Origin: Lepturacanthus savala
Taxonomy: Eukaryota > Chordata > Actinopteri > Scombriformes > Trichiuridae
NCBI GenBank assembly: GCA_030544235.1
Contig: CM060462.1
Coordinates: 34,738,526-34,802,525 of the forward strand
DNA: 64,000 nucleotides
Reading direction: 5' to 3'
The notes beneath the pieces were generated by a model, which saw only the letters and a list, made by a program, of their open reading frames with translations, was not told the DNA's origin and made no database searches. A program made the translations under genes and the position numbers. Positions 47,357-61,696 of this stretch are shown here, piece by piece (position 1 is the stretch's first letter; each line of letters starts with the position of its first letter).

Positions 47357-47750
47357 GTGATGTCAAAAGATTCCACTCTGGAGCCTGGTATCAAAAGGTT
47401 GCGTCATCTGGACCCTGCAACCCCACTGTCATGCAAACAAAAGGTCGTGAAGCAACAAATGTTCCCATCTGTGCTGAAATTGTTGCCATATAAACGGGGC
47501 CCGATTCAATCCCAGGGATCATCAAACTGTCACCACCATCATATTGTCATATGGGAAATTCAGGGAGCCTTTGAGTTTCTGCATCACATGTATACAAGTT
47601 AAGTGCTGGACCAGGACCAGCTCCAAGCTGTTTATGGTGCAGATCACGCTCGTATAGCTGCACGCCTTAAACATCTCGCTGAGCACAGAGAAAACTTTCC
47701 ACTTTTAGCAGATGAAAGAGAAAACAGCCTTCATCATTCTGCACAGTGAA
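47357..47750 (+). pseudogene. Broken open frame of unknown origin
   Basis: One frame reads from about 47357 (contains IKRLRHLDPATPLSCKQKVV), has a single TAA at about 47600, then continues with DQLQAVYGADHARIAARLKH and LAEHRENFPLLADE to a TGA at about 47747. The second block has amino-acid composition like a real alpha-helical protein. It may be a decayed transposase or retrocopy. I do not recognise the family, and chance is possible. Confidence 0.25.
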
Positions 47751-48965
47751 GCTCAAACATCCAACTGAAGTTTGAAAAGCGAAAAGTTTTTATTCAAGGT
47801 CAAAAATGTACTTTCATGCTTTCTTTATTTGAAATTCTCATAGAGTTTGTTTTTATTCATTCATCAAGCCATGTCTCAGAAGATAATTATCTATTAAACA
47901 AATAAGGCTTACATTCTTTTTCTTTTTAGTCCACTTTGAGGACCAGACATCATCACTCTGTCTCTTGCATAACATCACCATAGAAACACTATCAAAAAAC
48001 AAACTCACACAGTTTTCAACCTTTATTCTGGTACCATTATGATACATTAACACAGAGGGGATTTGTTCCAAAAAATAAAAATAAAAATAAAAAAATAGCT
48101 TCATGTCATAATTGTGAAGCCACTGAATTGCTGCTCTCCTCTCGCTGGTTGCACAAAATCCATTTCAGCCCTGTCAGTTTTATATACAAGCTTGCAGAAG
48201 GTAATCGTACCCTGCAACACAGACGACAAAGACTCGGATGCTTGAATGTCATCTTTTAACAGACAATAACAGTTTTACTCTTTTCAAAAGGCGCACATAC
48301 ATTATGTGACATGATGACAACGTAAATATGATGTGAAGACGCTAGCCCGTACCTGGAGAGGAAGTTTTCTGCATGAGCACGTGTCACATGTTGATGTTTA
48401 TGTGAAAAACTGGGCTGTGAATCATAATAAACAATATGTCACTGAGGTATTTATGACCTAACATGATGTTTGAGTGTCTGTCTCAGTGAAGTGATGCATT
48501 TTTTATGCACTGGGTGTGCTATCGTTCAACATACTTTTGTATAAATGAGACAGTATTATGTATCTTTTTAGATGCACTGAACTGAAATTACATGTCCTGA
48601 GAGTGTCCTTCCAGATGGAGATGTGTATCCATGGTAACCCATGCCAACCTAAAATCTGAACTAAAAAAAAATGAACAAAAATCCTCACAAACAGGTGAAA
48701 TAGCTGTGCTTAATGCCCATATGCAGTTTTAGATAAATGGGACAAGCCAATGAGGAGAAAAATGGAAACGGACAGAAGGACGGACAGACTTTTCTTTATT
48801 TTATCGTAGGGTTAGCAGCTTTGTGCAGCCTGTTGGGGTAAACAAGGCTGTGTCTTGATGCCCTTGAGACATAATGCAGCAAACTGTATGAATCAGTGTA
48901 TTAAACACAATTGACTGTCTCGGATAAACACGATGGACCAAGGTCCTTGAGGAAAGATTGGTCTT

Positions 48966-48976
48966 ACACACACACA

Positions 48977-49010
<34 letters not shown>

Positions 49011-49037
49011 CACACACACACACAGGCACACACAGGC
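48966..49037. repeat. (CA)n microsatellite, interrupted
   Basis: CA units broken by GA and GG at several points. Confidence 0.9.
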
Positions 49038-50631
49038 ATGCCAGCACATGTTCACAAAGACCCACTTGTACATGAATAGATGTGGCCTGATCCGAGTCCT
49101 TTCACATCTGCTCAGGGCCTAAACCTGTCTGGTGCTTCCTGCTGCTCCTGGTCTCCTGCACACAGCAACCTGTCTGACCTCTCTGATGAGATTACCCACA
49201 CTGGGATTTCAGCTGTGTTTTTTTCTTTTTTGTTTGCATGTGTTTTGATGTGATATGCTGCTAATGCTGTGACTGGAGGAGGACAGGTGTCCCCGCGTGT
49301 TTCTGTGTGATGTGAGTGTGACTAGAGAAATGAAGTTGGACTTACTTGAAATGTTGTGCCTGAATTATTAGACTGTCCATTATGAAAAAAATGAGCTAAA
49401 CTAATATGTTCAATCTCCCTACTAATGGAAATAGGCAAAAAAAATGTTGAAATGGAAAAATCATTAAAGAATGATGATGTAAAATGATAAATATTTAAAA
49501 CAATCATAGGTTAAAATAAGCCTTGGGTTCAGCCATTTTATCTTTTGCTGGTTGTAAATTTTATCGGGTGAAGATTTTTTCAACTAAAATGAATTATATT
49601 CATATATTCATTCAAAACCTTTTGTTAAACAGTCCATTCTTGGGCATAAAAAAGTAAAAAGGATAATAAAGGAATAAAAGGATTCATCTTAACACTTCGC
49701 TGGAGGATTAGGGCCAAAAAAAAAAAAAATTGAATTTCGAAGATTAAAGTTATAAATTAGTTTGAAAAGAAGGCAGAAACATTTTGGAATCAAATTGCTT
49801 CATTTTGCAAAATGGGTGCCAGATGTTTGTGATTTTAGGCTAAAATCACCAGTATTTTCTAATTGCTGAATCCAACTGTTGTGGATAAAGGGTAAATTCC
49901 CTACACACTCCTCATTAGGAGCTGTCTGCCAGCTGGAGGAAATCAGTCTGTCTACTTTATAAAGCAGACTAGTGTTTCCTGTTCATTTGTGTTAGAGACA
50001 GCGAAGGGTTAACACCATCAGTCGACTCAGCTGGTTTTCCCTTGGTTTGGTTGGAGTCAGGCTGAGTGCTGAGTGCTGAGTGGTGTGTGGTGCGGCAGCA
50101 GAAGTGTTGATTTGAAACTCTGAAAATGTTTCTTTTCTCCACCAGACGCCAGCCCGTTCATTAAGTGGCTCCTGACTCCTTTTGTTTTTAGGTCCATTTC
50201 TTTGTTTGATAGATCTAGTGGGTGATTGTGGGGAGTTGTATTTCCTTTATTCACCTTTTAGACTAAAAAATATTTTTTTTATGCTTAGTGGTGGTCCTCA
50301 GTTTAGTTAGCTGTGCTTGGGTGTGTGTATGTGTGTGTGGAGGGGGGGCTGCTGTGTTGTGATGAGATTCCAACCTTGTAAATTTAAGCGATATGGTTCC
50401 TTGATGAAAAACCACAATTTTTCCGTTTCCCGAGCAAAATTGTGACTTTAAATCTTAGAAAGAGTTTTTTTTTTATATTACCCCACCCCTGCAGACTCTC
50501 CAATTTCTTTTTCTACAACAACACTAAGCCTATTCCATAACATTTTAAAGATAAGAGAAATACTTTTTAACATGTTTGAAGTCCTTCAGAGTCCATCTAA
50601 TGACAGCTGAAATGAATGATTTGTAGTGAAT

Positions 50632-50655
50632 ATATTCTGTCTGATGACAGAATAT
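50632..50655. repeat. Perfect 10-base hairpin
   Basis: ATATTCTGTC, loop TGAT, GACAGAATAT. Confidence 0.85.
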
Positions 50656-52984
50656 CAGACAGACTCTGCAGCCGGAATTCCTTCTTCAGTCTGGAAAGTA
50701 ACGCACATTGATTTCCACAAATCAGGTTGAAAACATCTGAAAATCAAATCTGAAAGAAATTCCCCTCAGTTGTTTTACACAAATCAGATTTCAGACCGTC
50801 CCGTGTGTGTGGGCATGTGCGCTGTTTAAAATATGACAATAATCCAATTTTCTTTTCACTCCACATTACTGGATCCATTGGATCCACCATCCACGCAAAC
50901 ACTTAACCTGCTTTTAAAACAACACAGTGGAATCAGTTTTACCAGGAAATTCACGTTCCTGGATTATCGGAGTGAAAACGAGATTAGTTAAAACCACCGG
51001 CGGTGTGAATACATGTGTTTGAGTTGTATAATCTAGGAGTGGGAGTCATGTATATATGAGACTGTCAGCTACCCGTCTCCATGTGAATGCAGCAGAGCCG
51101 CTCAGTCACACGTCAGTGGAATTTTTTACATGTGCAAGATGTATGTTTGTGTCCGTACGATGGATGGTTAAAGCAAACCTTCATTGCTTTACCCTTCGGG
51201 GGTATTTTCTTCCCTTCTTATCCATTAATACATGTCCACACAGAAAGCATATTTGTCTGTTCCTGGGCACCGTTTGACTGGCAGCAGGGTAATAACCTTC
51301 CTGCTCCGAGGGATTAGCAGTAGAATGCAAACAGTGATGAATACATACATCATGTTTGTAGGTGTGGAGTTTTTTTCAAACGCTGGCTGCGCAGCGGTGT
51401 GCCGCAGGGATCTGAAATGCTCGTGAAGCTGCTGATTATGGCTGCTGTTTGATGAGCTAAAGTATATATTAATGAAGATGAATAGATGCAGATATTTATA
51501 GCTGTAAAATGATTGTTGTGCAGCAGGTCTGAGAGATTTCCTCACACGTTGCCACCATTTGTCTCAGCCTGCCTAACGCACTGGAAAATATCAGACAGGA
51601 ATAAGTGGAATCAAATATTTTGACATTAACGAGATAATGTATTATATTTCAAATTAATTCATCCTTAAAATTCTAGTTTTTATTTCAACACCTTCTCAGA
51701 AATCATATTTATGAGTTCTCCTCGTTCAAAGCCCTTTGAATTACAATCATGAGTTGAATAAATAAGCTGCTGTGAGTCCACTCAACTCATTAAATTCATT
51801 TTCTGAAGCAGCCGTTTTTAACCTTGGAGTCCCGACCCTAAATGGGATCACCCGATCTATTTCTAGAGGTCACGAAATAATTTTAGGAAAAATATAAATG
51901 CACAAAATTAATAGTGTACGACCGGATTTTGGATGACGAAGTAGACGAGGGATTGGTCTCAAAAAGGCATTTTATTACTCAAACCCAGTTACTATCGGCT
52001 GTAACTGAAGCAAACAGAATGCTAAAAAATATATTTATTGATTTTAGTGAATAATTTCAGGTATTAAAAGCATACTACGTCCATATAAAAACAAATATTT
52101 CATCAAAGTCTCACCGGTAGTCGTTAAGGCAATGTGAATATGATGACCTACAGCAAACAGAGAGAAAAGTGTGAGCAGCATAGATGTTTAAAATGAAACA
52201 TGGGCTGTTTTCTCCTCATTGTGTTTTGTTAAGGCTTTTAGGTATGTGCTGATTACAGTTTACTATAATTACAAATATTTATTTAAAAGGGGGTTGCAGA
52301 CATCCAGGTTGCAGACTCAAAAAGGATCAATGTTCTAAAGAAACAGATTCATCGTATCAGCATATTTCCCAGGATGTGTTGTTTGGAGAGATCTTTTTAT
52401 TTATTTTTCATAAGTTAAACATATAAATGAACAAATTTAAATTATTGTAAACAAGAGTAATGATTTCAAACAGCTAACAGACCAGTTAATGTACTAACAA
52501 ATCTAAATCCCTCATGGGTCCACTATGGGTTTAAACCACATGCAGAGTAGAATATCTCCAAGAAAACTTTTGGTAGATGTCATTTCCTTGTCAGTTTGTA
52601 GAGGAGAGAAAACAATCCCAGGACTAAGTTGAAGTTAACAGATGCATCTGGTGGATCATTGGTCACGGGTAATTACATCACATGAACGGGACTAATGAGA
52701 AAGTCTCCCTCCACCGTTTATCTTGAGAACAGCTTGGATGTGTTAATCACAGACTGCTGCCATCATTTACACACAGTGACAAATATGGATCTTTTAACCA
52801 TTAACTCTCAGAGCATGTGTTTAAGTACATTGTCACCACTTGTACGGTAGTCTATTTATTCATTTACTGCGACCAACAGCAGCTGTTCACTACTTTGTTG
52901 GCTGTTGAAGTGCAGTGTCTCTAGAAATGCCTTAATGAGCGGCTGTGGACCTCCTGAATGCTTGAAAGCTGAAAGTCCAGCTGA

Positions 52985-53330
52985 AATGGAATTTGCAGAG
53001 TATATAAATGTTGGGAGGAATTTCACTGGACCATTGAAATGCTGCCTTTTCCTAGCATGTGCAGGAAAAGTGGCAGTGGCATGGATGGGAATACAATGTA
53101 ATTTCTATCTGGATAGCAGACTTGCATTGATTGACAGGTGGATGTGGCATCAGCCAATCAGAAGAGAGACCAAATGTGACCTGTACTTTGTAGAATGGCA
53201 GTGAGGGGCTTGACCAAGCACTCTAAAACTACATTTGGTTAAATTTTTCTACTTTAAACCACACATATATATCATGTTAAGGATTTCAAAACTTCACATA
53301 AAACCCAGGACTATGGTCACATGGTGAAGC
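52985..53330 (+). repeat. Diverged MITE-like dispersed repeat
   Basis: Includes ATCAGCCAATCAGAAGAGAG, ACTCTAAAACTACATTTGG and ATATATATCATGTTAAGGAT, paralleling AGCCAATTAGAATAGAGGCT, GAAAACTACATTGAG and ATATCATGTTAGGGATACC at 6770-6930. Confidence 0.45.
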
Positions 53331-54975
53331 AAAAACATTTAACCACCATGATCTCCAATGTACAGGTGTAAATCCGAGGGGGGAACTTTCATAAAACTCC
53401 CATAAAGTCAGAATTAGTCCAGTTTTTACCAGTCAATCAGTTTTTACCAGTCTGCTGTTTAAGATGATCTTTATCAAACTCTAAGGATGGAAGTTATCAG
53501 TGAGGTGAGGAAGAAGAATAGAGAGAGGGGGACGTGGGTCTTCCCAAAAGATTTTCTTATTTTTTCCCTCATTGATTCATGAGCTCATATGGAAGTATGG
53601 TATTTTTTTCATGTCCCCTCCAGAATTTTTTCTCGGAAAATTTACTGTTTCTCCCCCCACAATTAAATGGGATTTTCGTCCCTGCTCCGATGGCAAAGAA
53701 CTAATGCGAGTGCATGAGAGCAACAACCCCTGCCTTCTCTCTAATTGAGAGATGCCTCAGCAACAATGGAGGCAGCATTTATCAAGCATTTATTGCTTCA
53801 CTGATTGGCTGAAGGAGTGTGTCCATTAAGGAAGGCGGTCTCACCCACTGAAAGCATTTGCAATGTAGGGAAATCCAGACTGATATGTAGAGTGAACATT
53901 AATGCGAGCTCACATGGCTAACCGTGAATGTCTGTACACAATGTTAAAGGCCAATCCATCTAATCAGTCTACAATAATGGCTACTGATTCCTGGAAGTCC
54001 AGACAAAGTGTTGGATTGACAGATTACCACTGAATTGGCTGAAAGCAGAGGTTGAGGACAGGAGAGTGTGTGCAGGGTAACAGAGGAAGACAAAACGATC
54101 GAAGGTCTTACAGGGAAAGGATTTAAATCTGTGAATCACCAGTCCACACACACAGGGCTACGAAAGTTCTCCGTCAATTTCCTCACAGTTTCACACTGAG
54201 TCCATTTGTAAATCCACGAGCCGATTACCAGACTCCTCTCCTGCTGCTCCCGATTTAGCTATTCAGCACATTTTAAAATCATGATTAAATTACATTAAAC
54301 TTTAAACATTAAATTGTAAAAGACCTGGTCACATTTTTTTGGTCTATACGACTGACAATGCGAAAATATGACAAATAATACACCACATTGGACCCTGAAA
54401 ATTCAGACCAGAGGCAATTAATATTTTAAGACTTTGTTCTTAATATTTTACCAACAGCAGTGGTTCAGTGAGTGTTTGTGGTGTAATCACTAGTTGACAG
54501 GCCTTCTTAAAATATGCATTGGGTTTCTGCTCATGTATATTATTAGGTACCTTATTAATGCAAGACCTCTGCATTGTTACCTGTGTTGTCTCATTGGAGA
54601 ACATGAGGAGACACATACCTGCTGATAACTTTAAACCTAACTAGCTTTTGATGCAGGGGTGCTGGAGGCAAGCAGCCTGTGCTATATAAATCTGTATAAA
54701 TAATTGAAGTTCAATTTTCTTCTTTCATCATCCTTGATAATCAGTAATTTACCTTTATAGTTTTGAATGGCTGAGCTGTGGTGGATCATATTAGCTGACA
54801 ATTAACATACAAATAAGAAAACTGAGAGTTTCTGTTCTGCAAACAACAAATCAAGAGCAAAATCAACAGTGTGTTTGTCTGTCAACACTTTTCCAACTTC
54901 CTTGTCCAGTCTGAAATATATTTCAGCTCACACAATTTTTTTATGGAGATCGATCTGACATGCTCAATAGTTGCT

Positions 54976-54979
<4 letters not shown>

Positions 54980-55057
<78 letters not shown>
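54980..55057. repeat. (TA)n microsatellite
   Basis: About 39 uninterrupted TA units. Confidence 0.95.
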
Positions 55058-55060
<3 letters not shown>

Positions 55061-55220
55061 ATGTGTGTGTGTGCAAGTTTTGCTGAAAAGCTGATAAAGG
55101 TGCTTTACTTTAACACATACTTTTGATACATTTCTTGTTACTTAAGCATCTGGGCATAATTTACTTTCTGCAAGGTGCCTTGCTACTGAAATTAGGGCCT
55201 GTCGCAATTGATTGGATTAC

Positions 55221-55221
<1 letters not shown>

Positions 55222-55311
<90 letters not shown>
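55222..55311. repeat. (TG)n microsatellite
   Basis: About 45 TG units with one CG interruption near 55283. Confidence 0.95.
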
Positions 55312-56718
55312 CTCCAACCTCTCCAAGTCTCTGTGTTATAAAGTGTGGAGTTATATAAATGTACTGGCCTTTAAAGGGTTAAATCTCCCAAAAATATAAT
55401 TAATATTTGATATGTATATTTCAGGCTGAAGTAGTTTTACTACTTTAGCTTTAACTGAGTGAAAAAAAGTATTAATATATAATTCAGTTTTTGGGAAGCT
55501 GACATTTTGTGTCATTAGGGACAAATGCATTAGGATATTCAAGATAGAAAAACACTTTTCATTTCAGGAGGACTTTAAAAACTTCTCAGCTAACAGTTCC
55601 AGGAAAAGACAATTAGATTGTTCAAACTACAATTACTACAAGGTCAAGAATAAATGTTCATGCTTAACTTTAAAAACAACAAGTCTTACAAACACAATGA
55701 ATAAAATCATCCCAGCCTCTGATGTCACAGGCATCTCCATGACAACTGAGCAAACCTGTGCTAATCTCTGTAAAAAATTGCAAGTGGCCCTTAGATTTAC
55801 TCAAAACATTCCATTTACTATTTTCAAGGAATACAATATAAGAATTAACTTTGGAGCACGAGAAAACTAACAGTGTTCTCTTGTAAATTGTGCATGATCT
55901 TTGCTACAATGTGTTATATGTGTGGGTCTAACAGATACGTGGGTAGATGGACTGGCCGACCTATGGGAGTAATTTACACTTTGTACTCCAAACTGCAAAC
56001 CAGTGCAGCAAACAGCCATATTAGAATATTTATTTGACATGACACACAAACAAATACATTTTTCTCTCTTTCTGCTTTCTTCTTTATACAATGCATGCAG
56101 GTAGGCGTAGACTCATTCTTTGCATCTGCCTACATCCAAACTCTGCATACAGTATGCAGTGTATATATTTGGCTCTTAGCGTGACATCCAGCGTAATTAA
56201 ATTTACTGTGTCGGCTGACACAACTACAGACTTCAATGCGCTTTATCCACAAATGCATAACAATACGTTGACTCACAAGCTTTTCACAGTTATAATTGTC
56301 TTGTGTCCCCCATGTGTGTTAAGATAGAATTCAATTTTTCCGCTAATACCATTAAGGAGTAATAAATTATAAATATACAAAGCTATTAATGCACTAAATT
56401 CGATTAATGGTGACCAAGGTGTGACTCATTCATTTTATCACTCTCAGGCTTTGTGGAATCATATTATTCATATATGTTGATGAATGTTTTTAGTTTTAGT
56501 TTCTTCGATCCATGTTTAATTTACATTTTAGGAACAATATCAGAAGGTTTTTCTGAGCGTCCAGGCACTGATCTCAACATCATCCTGTAATTTACGATAG
56601 TGCAGTCTGACCTGAATAGGGGTTTGACTCTTGAGAGGGTAGAATGATCCATTATCTGTGTAATTTCATGACAGTGTTTGGGTTTGTACCTGCTAATATA
56701 TCTATATATATCTATATC

Positions 56719-56838
56719 AGTGTTGGGAGTAAAGCGTTACAAAACTAACAAACTACTGTAATGCATTGCTTTTTGCTGTAACGCAGTAATGTAAGGTATT
56801 ACAGGAAAAAAAGTAATATTACACTTGGTACAAATGAC
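56719..56838 (+). repeat. Fragment of 'AGTGTTGGGAGTAACG' dispersed repeat
   Basis: CAGTGTTGGGAGTAAAGCG, GTAATGCATTGC and GTAACGCAGTAATGTAAG match a very common teleost repeat, probably a non-autonomous hAT-type end (recognised from memory). Confidence 0.55.
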
Positions 56839-57131
56839 AGCAACATACATAATGTAATTAAAGCTGGATTGAAGTGGTTGTTTTTGTTTTTTCTTCATAC
56901 AAATTCGCCAAAATCACAGCAAGATCAGCAGAAGTGAAGATTCCAAAATGTTTCACTTCCTTTTCCTTGTTAGACAGAAGATGGAGATGAGTGAAGCTAC
57001 AGAAACATTGGATAACACATTCTCCAGATGGACACACACTCATTACTTTACGTTTGTGAAAAATAAGGATCTGAAGAACATCAGAGTCAAATGCACTTTG
57101 TATGCTACACCTAAAGAACTGTAAGAAAAGA

Positions 57132-57256
<125 letters not shown>

Positions 57257-59799
57257 CGCTTTTGCATATTCATCTACGCTGCCAGCTCTAAGTGAAACAG
57301 TAAACTATCCCTTGGATAATGATGTTATAATAATGTAGGCGTGATGCTCTGCTCTTCTGACAGACCTCAACCGTTGAAAAAAGCTCATTTGATGAGCTAA
57401 TTGTAAATGTTGACTTAATTGAGTTATCCCCCACCTCGCCTCTGATAGCCTTGGTGATTTGTGTTTGTTGAAGACACTGCTCCTTACCCTTTAACACTGT
57501 CCACAAACATTTATTCTCCAACATAAACAACAGCTGTGAACAGTTGCAAACCTCCTGCTTTGTTGAGGTTCTTTCCTCCCGCTGTAACTGTTCAGCAAAT
57601 GACATGTAAAAGATATTATTTTCCATCATGTTTACACTTCGAGTGGCATTCTAAAAGCTTGTTACAATGCCACCATTCTCTATTGATTGTTTTTGTGCTT
57701 TGATCATACAGACATGCTGACTATATTTCACCCTTACTCTATTTTAGAACAAATCTCTTCATCAGTTGTTCTACCAAAAGCCTTTCACATAATGTATTTC
57801 CATATGATTTTACATGTGCCTTTTTTAAACAACACCGCTGATATCGGAATGACATTTTAGTTTTATTGTCCATAAACCTTTCTTTTGTCGGTGAAGCAAA
57901 TCTTAAATCCCGGGTCTGTTCGGTTGGATAAAACATGTTTATGTAGTTGTAAATCTTACCGGCTCTGATCTTTGGTGTCAGGCTGTTGTGAGAATCTGCT
58001 TTTCGTCGGCTCCTCTGCTCACCGCAGCTTGTTTTTGGGAAACGTGACACCTGAACCGTCAGATTCTGATGATTGAACAGAACCTGCTGCACATTATGCT
58101 CACAACATGGCAGGAAATGTAAAGTGGCATTAAACTATGTAATATGATTACCAACCCCGAGTGATAAGGTATAAAATGTAATTTATTTAATTAGTCTATG
58201 TAATTTGATAAAGGATAAATCCCTTACTGGCCATTTCATGCCTTGAGAAAACAAGCTTTTAATTAATTTAAGTGTTAATCAACAGGCGGGGGCGCCTTAA
58301 AGGATTTTGCTGCATGACACGGAGGCTAAGAAGGTTAGCTCAGCTCTGTGAAGTGCAGCAAAACAACAATAAGAACATTCAGTTGTTTTTTTTTTTTTCA
58401 TTTTTTTAAAAATGCTTTCGCAATCACAATTTGAAGTTTTCCCTGGTAATGCCTGAGAGCCTGACTAATACCTGGAACAATCATGACCATCCTTTAAGAT
58501 TCTCATCCAATGTTAACATAAATAAATAAGAGACATAAGTACCAAACAGCTGCTCATTTAATGGTTTCTTTCTTTTCTTCTCCATTTCTTTTTCCTCTGC
58601 TGCGTCACATTGTTCCATATTTGTTAATCAGAATGGATTAAAGGAAATGTTAAAATCATCCATTTGTGTTAGTTTTGATAGATTATTAGGTTGATCAGCT
58701 GTGCTGTTGCAGTTGATACCAAATAAGTTTGACACCTGTACTCTAGCGGATGACTATTATAACAGGTCATCAAATTAGAGCTGCATTAAATGGTTTTGAT
58801 GGAGGTGAAGAACCACTTTGGTATTTTCTCACTCCTTCTAATAACTTCAATTGTTGTTTTGTAAGAAAATATAAATGCAAATAAAAAATAGGCAGTAGTA
58901 ATCTAAACCTCCATCCACATCAAATCGCCTCGATCAAACCATGACCTCTCTGAGTCCATCCATAGATCCGAGGCTTGTTCAGACATAAATGTGACCACTC
59001 TGTACACAATTCCTGCAGTGACCAAACGGGTGAAATCACCAAAAGACGAGATATCTTGTTATTAGCGGGGAATGAGTTTGTAATATCCTGAGAGAAATAA
59101 GCTTTCTTAAAAGAGACATATGCAGAAATAGCATCATGTAAAACCTGAACTGAAGTGATGGTTTATGGTTGCATAAGCTCTTAGTAATTTGCCAGTCTGC
59201 TGGAAAGCCATTCTCATTTCATACGCTCATATTGCTGCTCTGTGCACTGTGCTGTTACACTTGTAGCATGTTTTTTCATTTAGTTGACATATTCATGGGA
59301 GACTCATATCCCAGTTTTAAACAAGAAGAAGCAAGCCAGACTCCAGTTTCTTTATGGTTGTTAGGAGACTAGAGTGTACTTTGTGTGTCGTCCGTTTACC
59401 ACCAATTTCCACATCACAGTGATTCATGAAGTACTTCAACATGGGCCCCAATTTTGAAACCCTTCAGTCTTACAGAGATGATTTCCATCATGTGGTATAG
59501 ATCATGTTTCCTTTCTGCAGCTAAAACCTTTGAATTCTTAATCTGTAATTGTTAATGCTGAGGGCATGAAAGCAGCATCGACTCCAGGCTGCTACACAAT
59601 ATTTACATTGTTGTGTGTGTTAGTTTTGTGTGTATGTGTGTGTAGTTAAAATAATAAAATCAATGTTTCTTCAGATTTTGTCAGCAAAAATTTGATATTA
59701 ACCACCAAGGCAAATATGAATGATTTAAAAAAAATAAGTATGAAAAAAAATCAATATTTCCTGAAACAGTGGAGGAGTATGATTTGTTTGATTTTCCAG

Positions 59800-60095
59800 G
59801 TTCAATTGCTATTTGTGGTGTGGTAACAATATAACAATATAATATAGTTTTACATCTCCTCTGTTTAGTTATTCCCTTGAGAAAGAACAGGTAATTTTGT
59901 GTCATTCATGTGATTCATTCATGTCATGTGTCATTGTGTCTTAATAATATTAATGAACTTTTCCTCTGATTGGCTGATTTGAATGACTAGTATATGTGAT
60001 ATAACAGTTTCACAGAGATCCTAACAGCCGTTTTTAAGGCACAGTTTCTGACTATGGGCTATGTGCATTTGCTTTGTGGATTAAGGGCTTTGAAA
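59800..60095 (+). repeat. MITE-like dispersed repeat copy
   Basis: Contains CCTCTGATTGGCTGATTTGA, AAGGCACAGTTTCTGACTAT and GGATTAAGGGCTTTGAAAT, in the same order as 31515-31810 and 9536-9815. Confidence 0.55.
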
Positions 60096-61439
60096 TAAAA
60101 AAATAATCTTATAATCAAAAATATATTAACATCTACCTTTTTAAAATATGGAACATTATTAATGACTGAGTGTTAGTTTAGTTCTGTTGCTGCATAAAGA
60201 CCAAGAGAGATGTATTTTTGTTTAGATTAGGATGGTAATATAGATCTCATTGCAAAGAGATATATTTGTTACACTAAATTATGTTGTATTTTGTTAATCT
60301 GCATAAGTACCACAGCTGTAACATCCAGTTGTTATTGTACAAGCACCTTGCATGCGTTGCTGCAAAAAGTGCAGTAAGAAGAGAAATGTATATGAATGTC
60401 TCTCAGCTTTTTATTCCTCCATACTCTGGAACGCAGCTTTAAGTGTTGTTCTGGCTGAGACATCAAGGTGAACCCAGTGATAAAACATGAACTAGCACTT
60501 CGTCTGAGCATTTCCTTATTATCTCCACTCCAGCAACAGTTACGATGATGTATAAGGGCCAATCCACGTAGAAAGCATTTTTACAAGCCTTTTAGACGTC
60601 CGTTATCCGTACATCTCGGCGCAGATTCCATTTTATTAAATGTATTGATCCGCGCTGACTTCCAGGTGCACCCCTGACCCAGTAAGTCTATTTTATTCTC
60701 CTCTGGTGCATTTAGTGCAGCATTATCTCCACAGACAGCTGCTGTTTATATGTTCTGAATCTGAACTTATTAATGGCATCTACAGTATATTGATTGATAA
60801 ATGCTCCTAGTCTTCCTGTGAGCTTGCCAGGTTTCACTACAGGCAGATTTCCCTCGGCAGGGAAATAAAATCAATAAATACAAACACTGTGGATTTCTTC
60901 CCCTGGAGCCAACATGAAATATATTTGAGTTCAGTAAGTCTTTGCTGTCGGTGAGCTGAGTTCTGTCTGTCGTCTCAGGAGCTGCTGCTGACAGACAGGA
61001 CGCTTCTATAGCTTCCTTTGTGGATTCCCAATAATGCTGCATATCACTGAAACCAGAAACATTATTACTTACATTACATTACTTTTCTGTATGTTCACAT
61101 TGATTTGGGAAAAAGAGCTTTTAAATGCACTATTAGTAATTTCCTGCTTCTCAGGGTCTCAAGCAATAACAAAAGATTTAATCGATGATTCTATAGAGCA
61201 GCGTGGGATCATGTGAGTTCTTGTCTTCATTGATTTGCTGTTTTATTTACATTATTACATGTACTGCTGCATTACTGGCCATGATCACCCTTGTGAAATA
61301 GATCCATAATCTCAATGGGTTAAATACATGGTTAAATAAAGATTAAAGATGCCAGAAATATAGAGGTTTAGAGTATGAGAAGGTCTAGCTGTTCTATAAA
61401 TTCATATTTCAAAACTCACAATACGCAGAGGAATACATA

Positions 61440-61696
61440 CAGCCCATATTTAGAAATGGTGCCTCAACACCAGCCATCAGGACTTATGTGAAGTTGTGAT
61501 GTCATAACTATACTGTCACAGAAACAAAATGTCCTGTGTTTTTTTTGGGCGCTCCAGGGAGAAGCTTGAGAGAGGAGGCGTTAAAACTATACTATTATAT
61601 ATTATTATATTATCCCTTAAATCAACAACTCTGTCTTGTTAGGGATATCTAAACATCTAATAAAACCCAGGAAAAGTTATGATATGGGACTGTAAA
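61440..61696 (-). repeat. MITE-like dispersed repeat, inverted copy
   Basis: Reads ACAGCCCATATTTAGAAATG, TGAAGTTGTGATGTCATAAC and AGTTATGATATGGGACTG. Its reverse complement follows the block order of 9536-9815. Confidence 0.55.

Noticed and set aside
54871..55341. Tyr-Ile and Cys-Val repeat open frames
   Set aside because: Translations of TA and TG arrays.
57739..58092. 117-residue minus-strand open frame
   Set aside because: No recognisable motif, no flanking splice partner, and base composition like the surrounding noncoding DNA.
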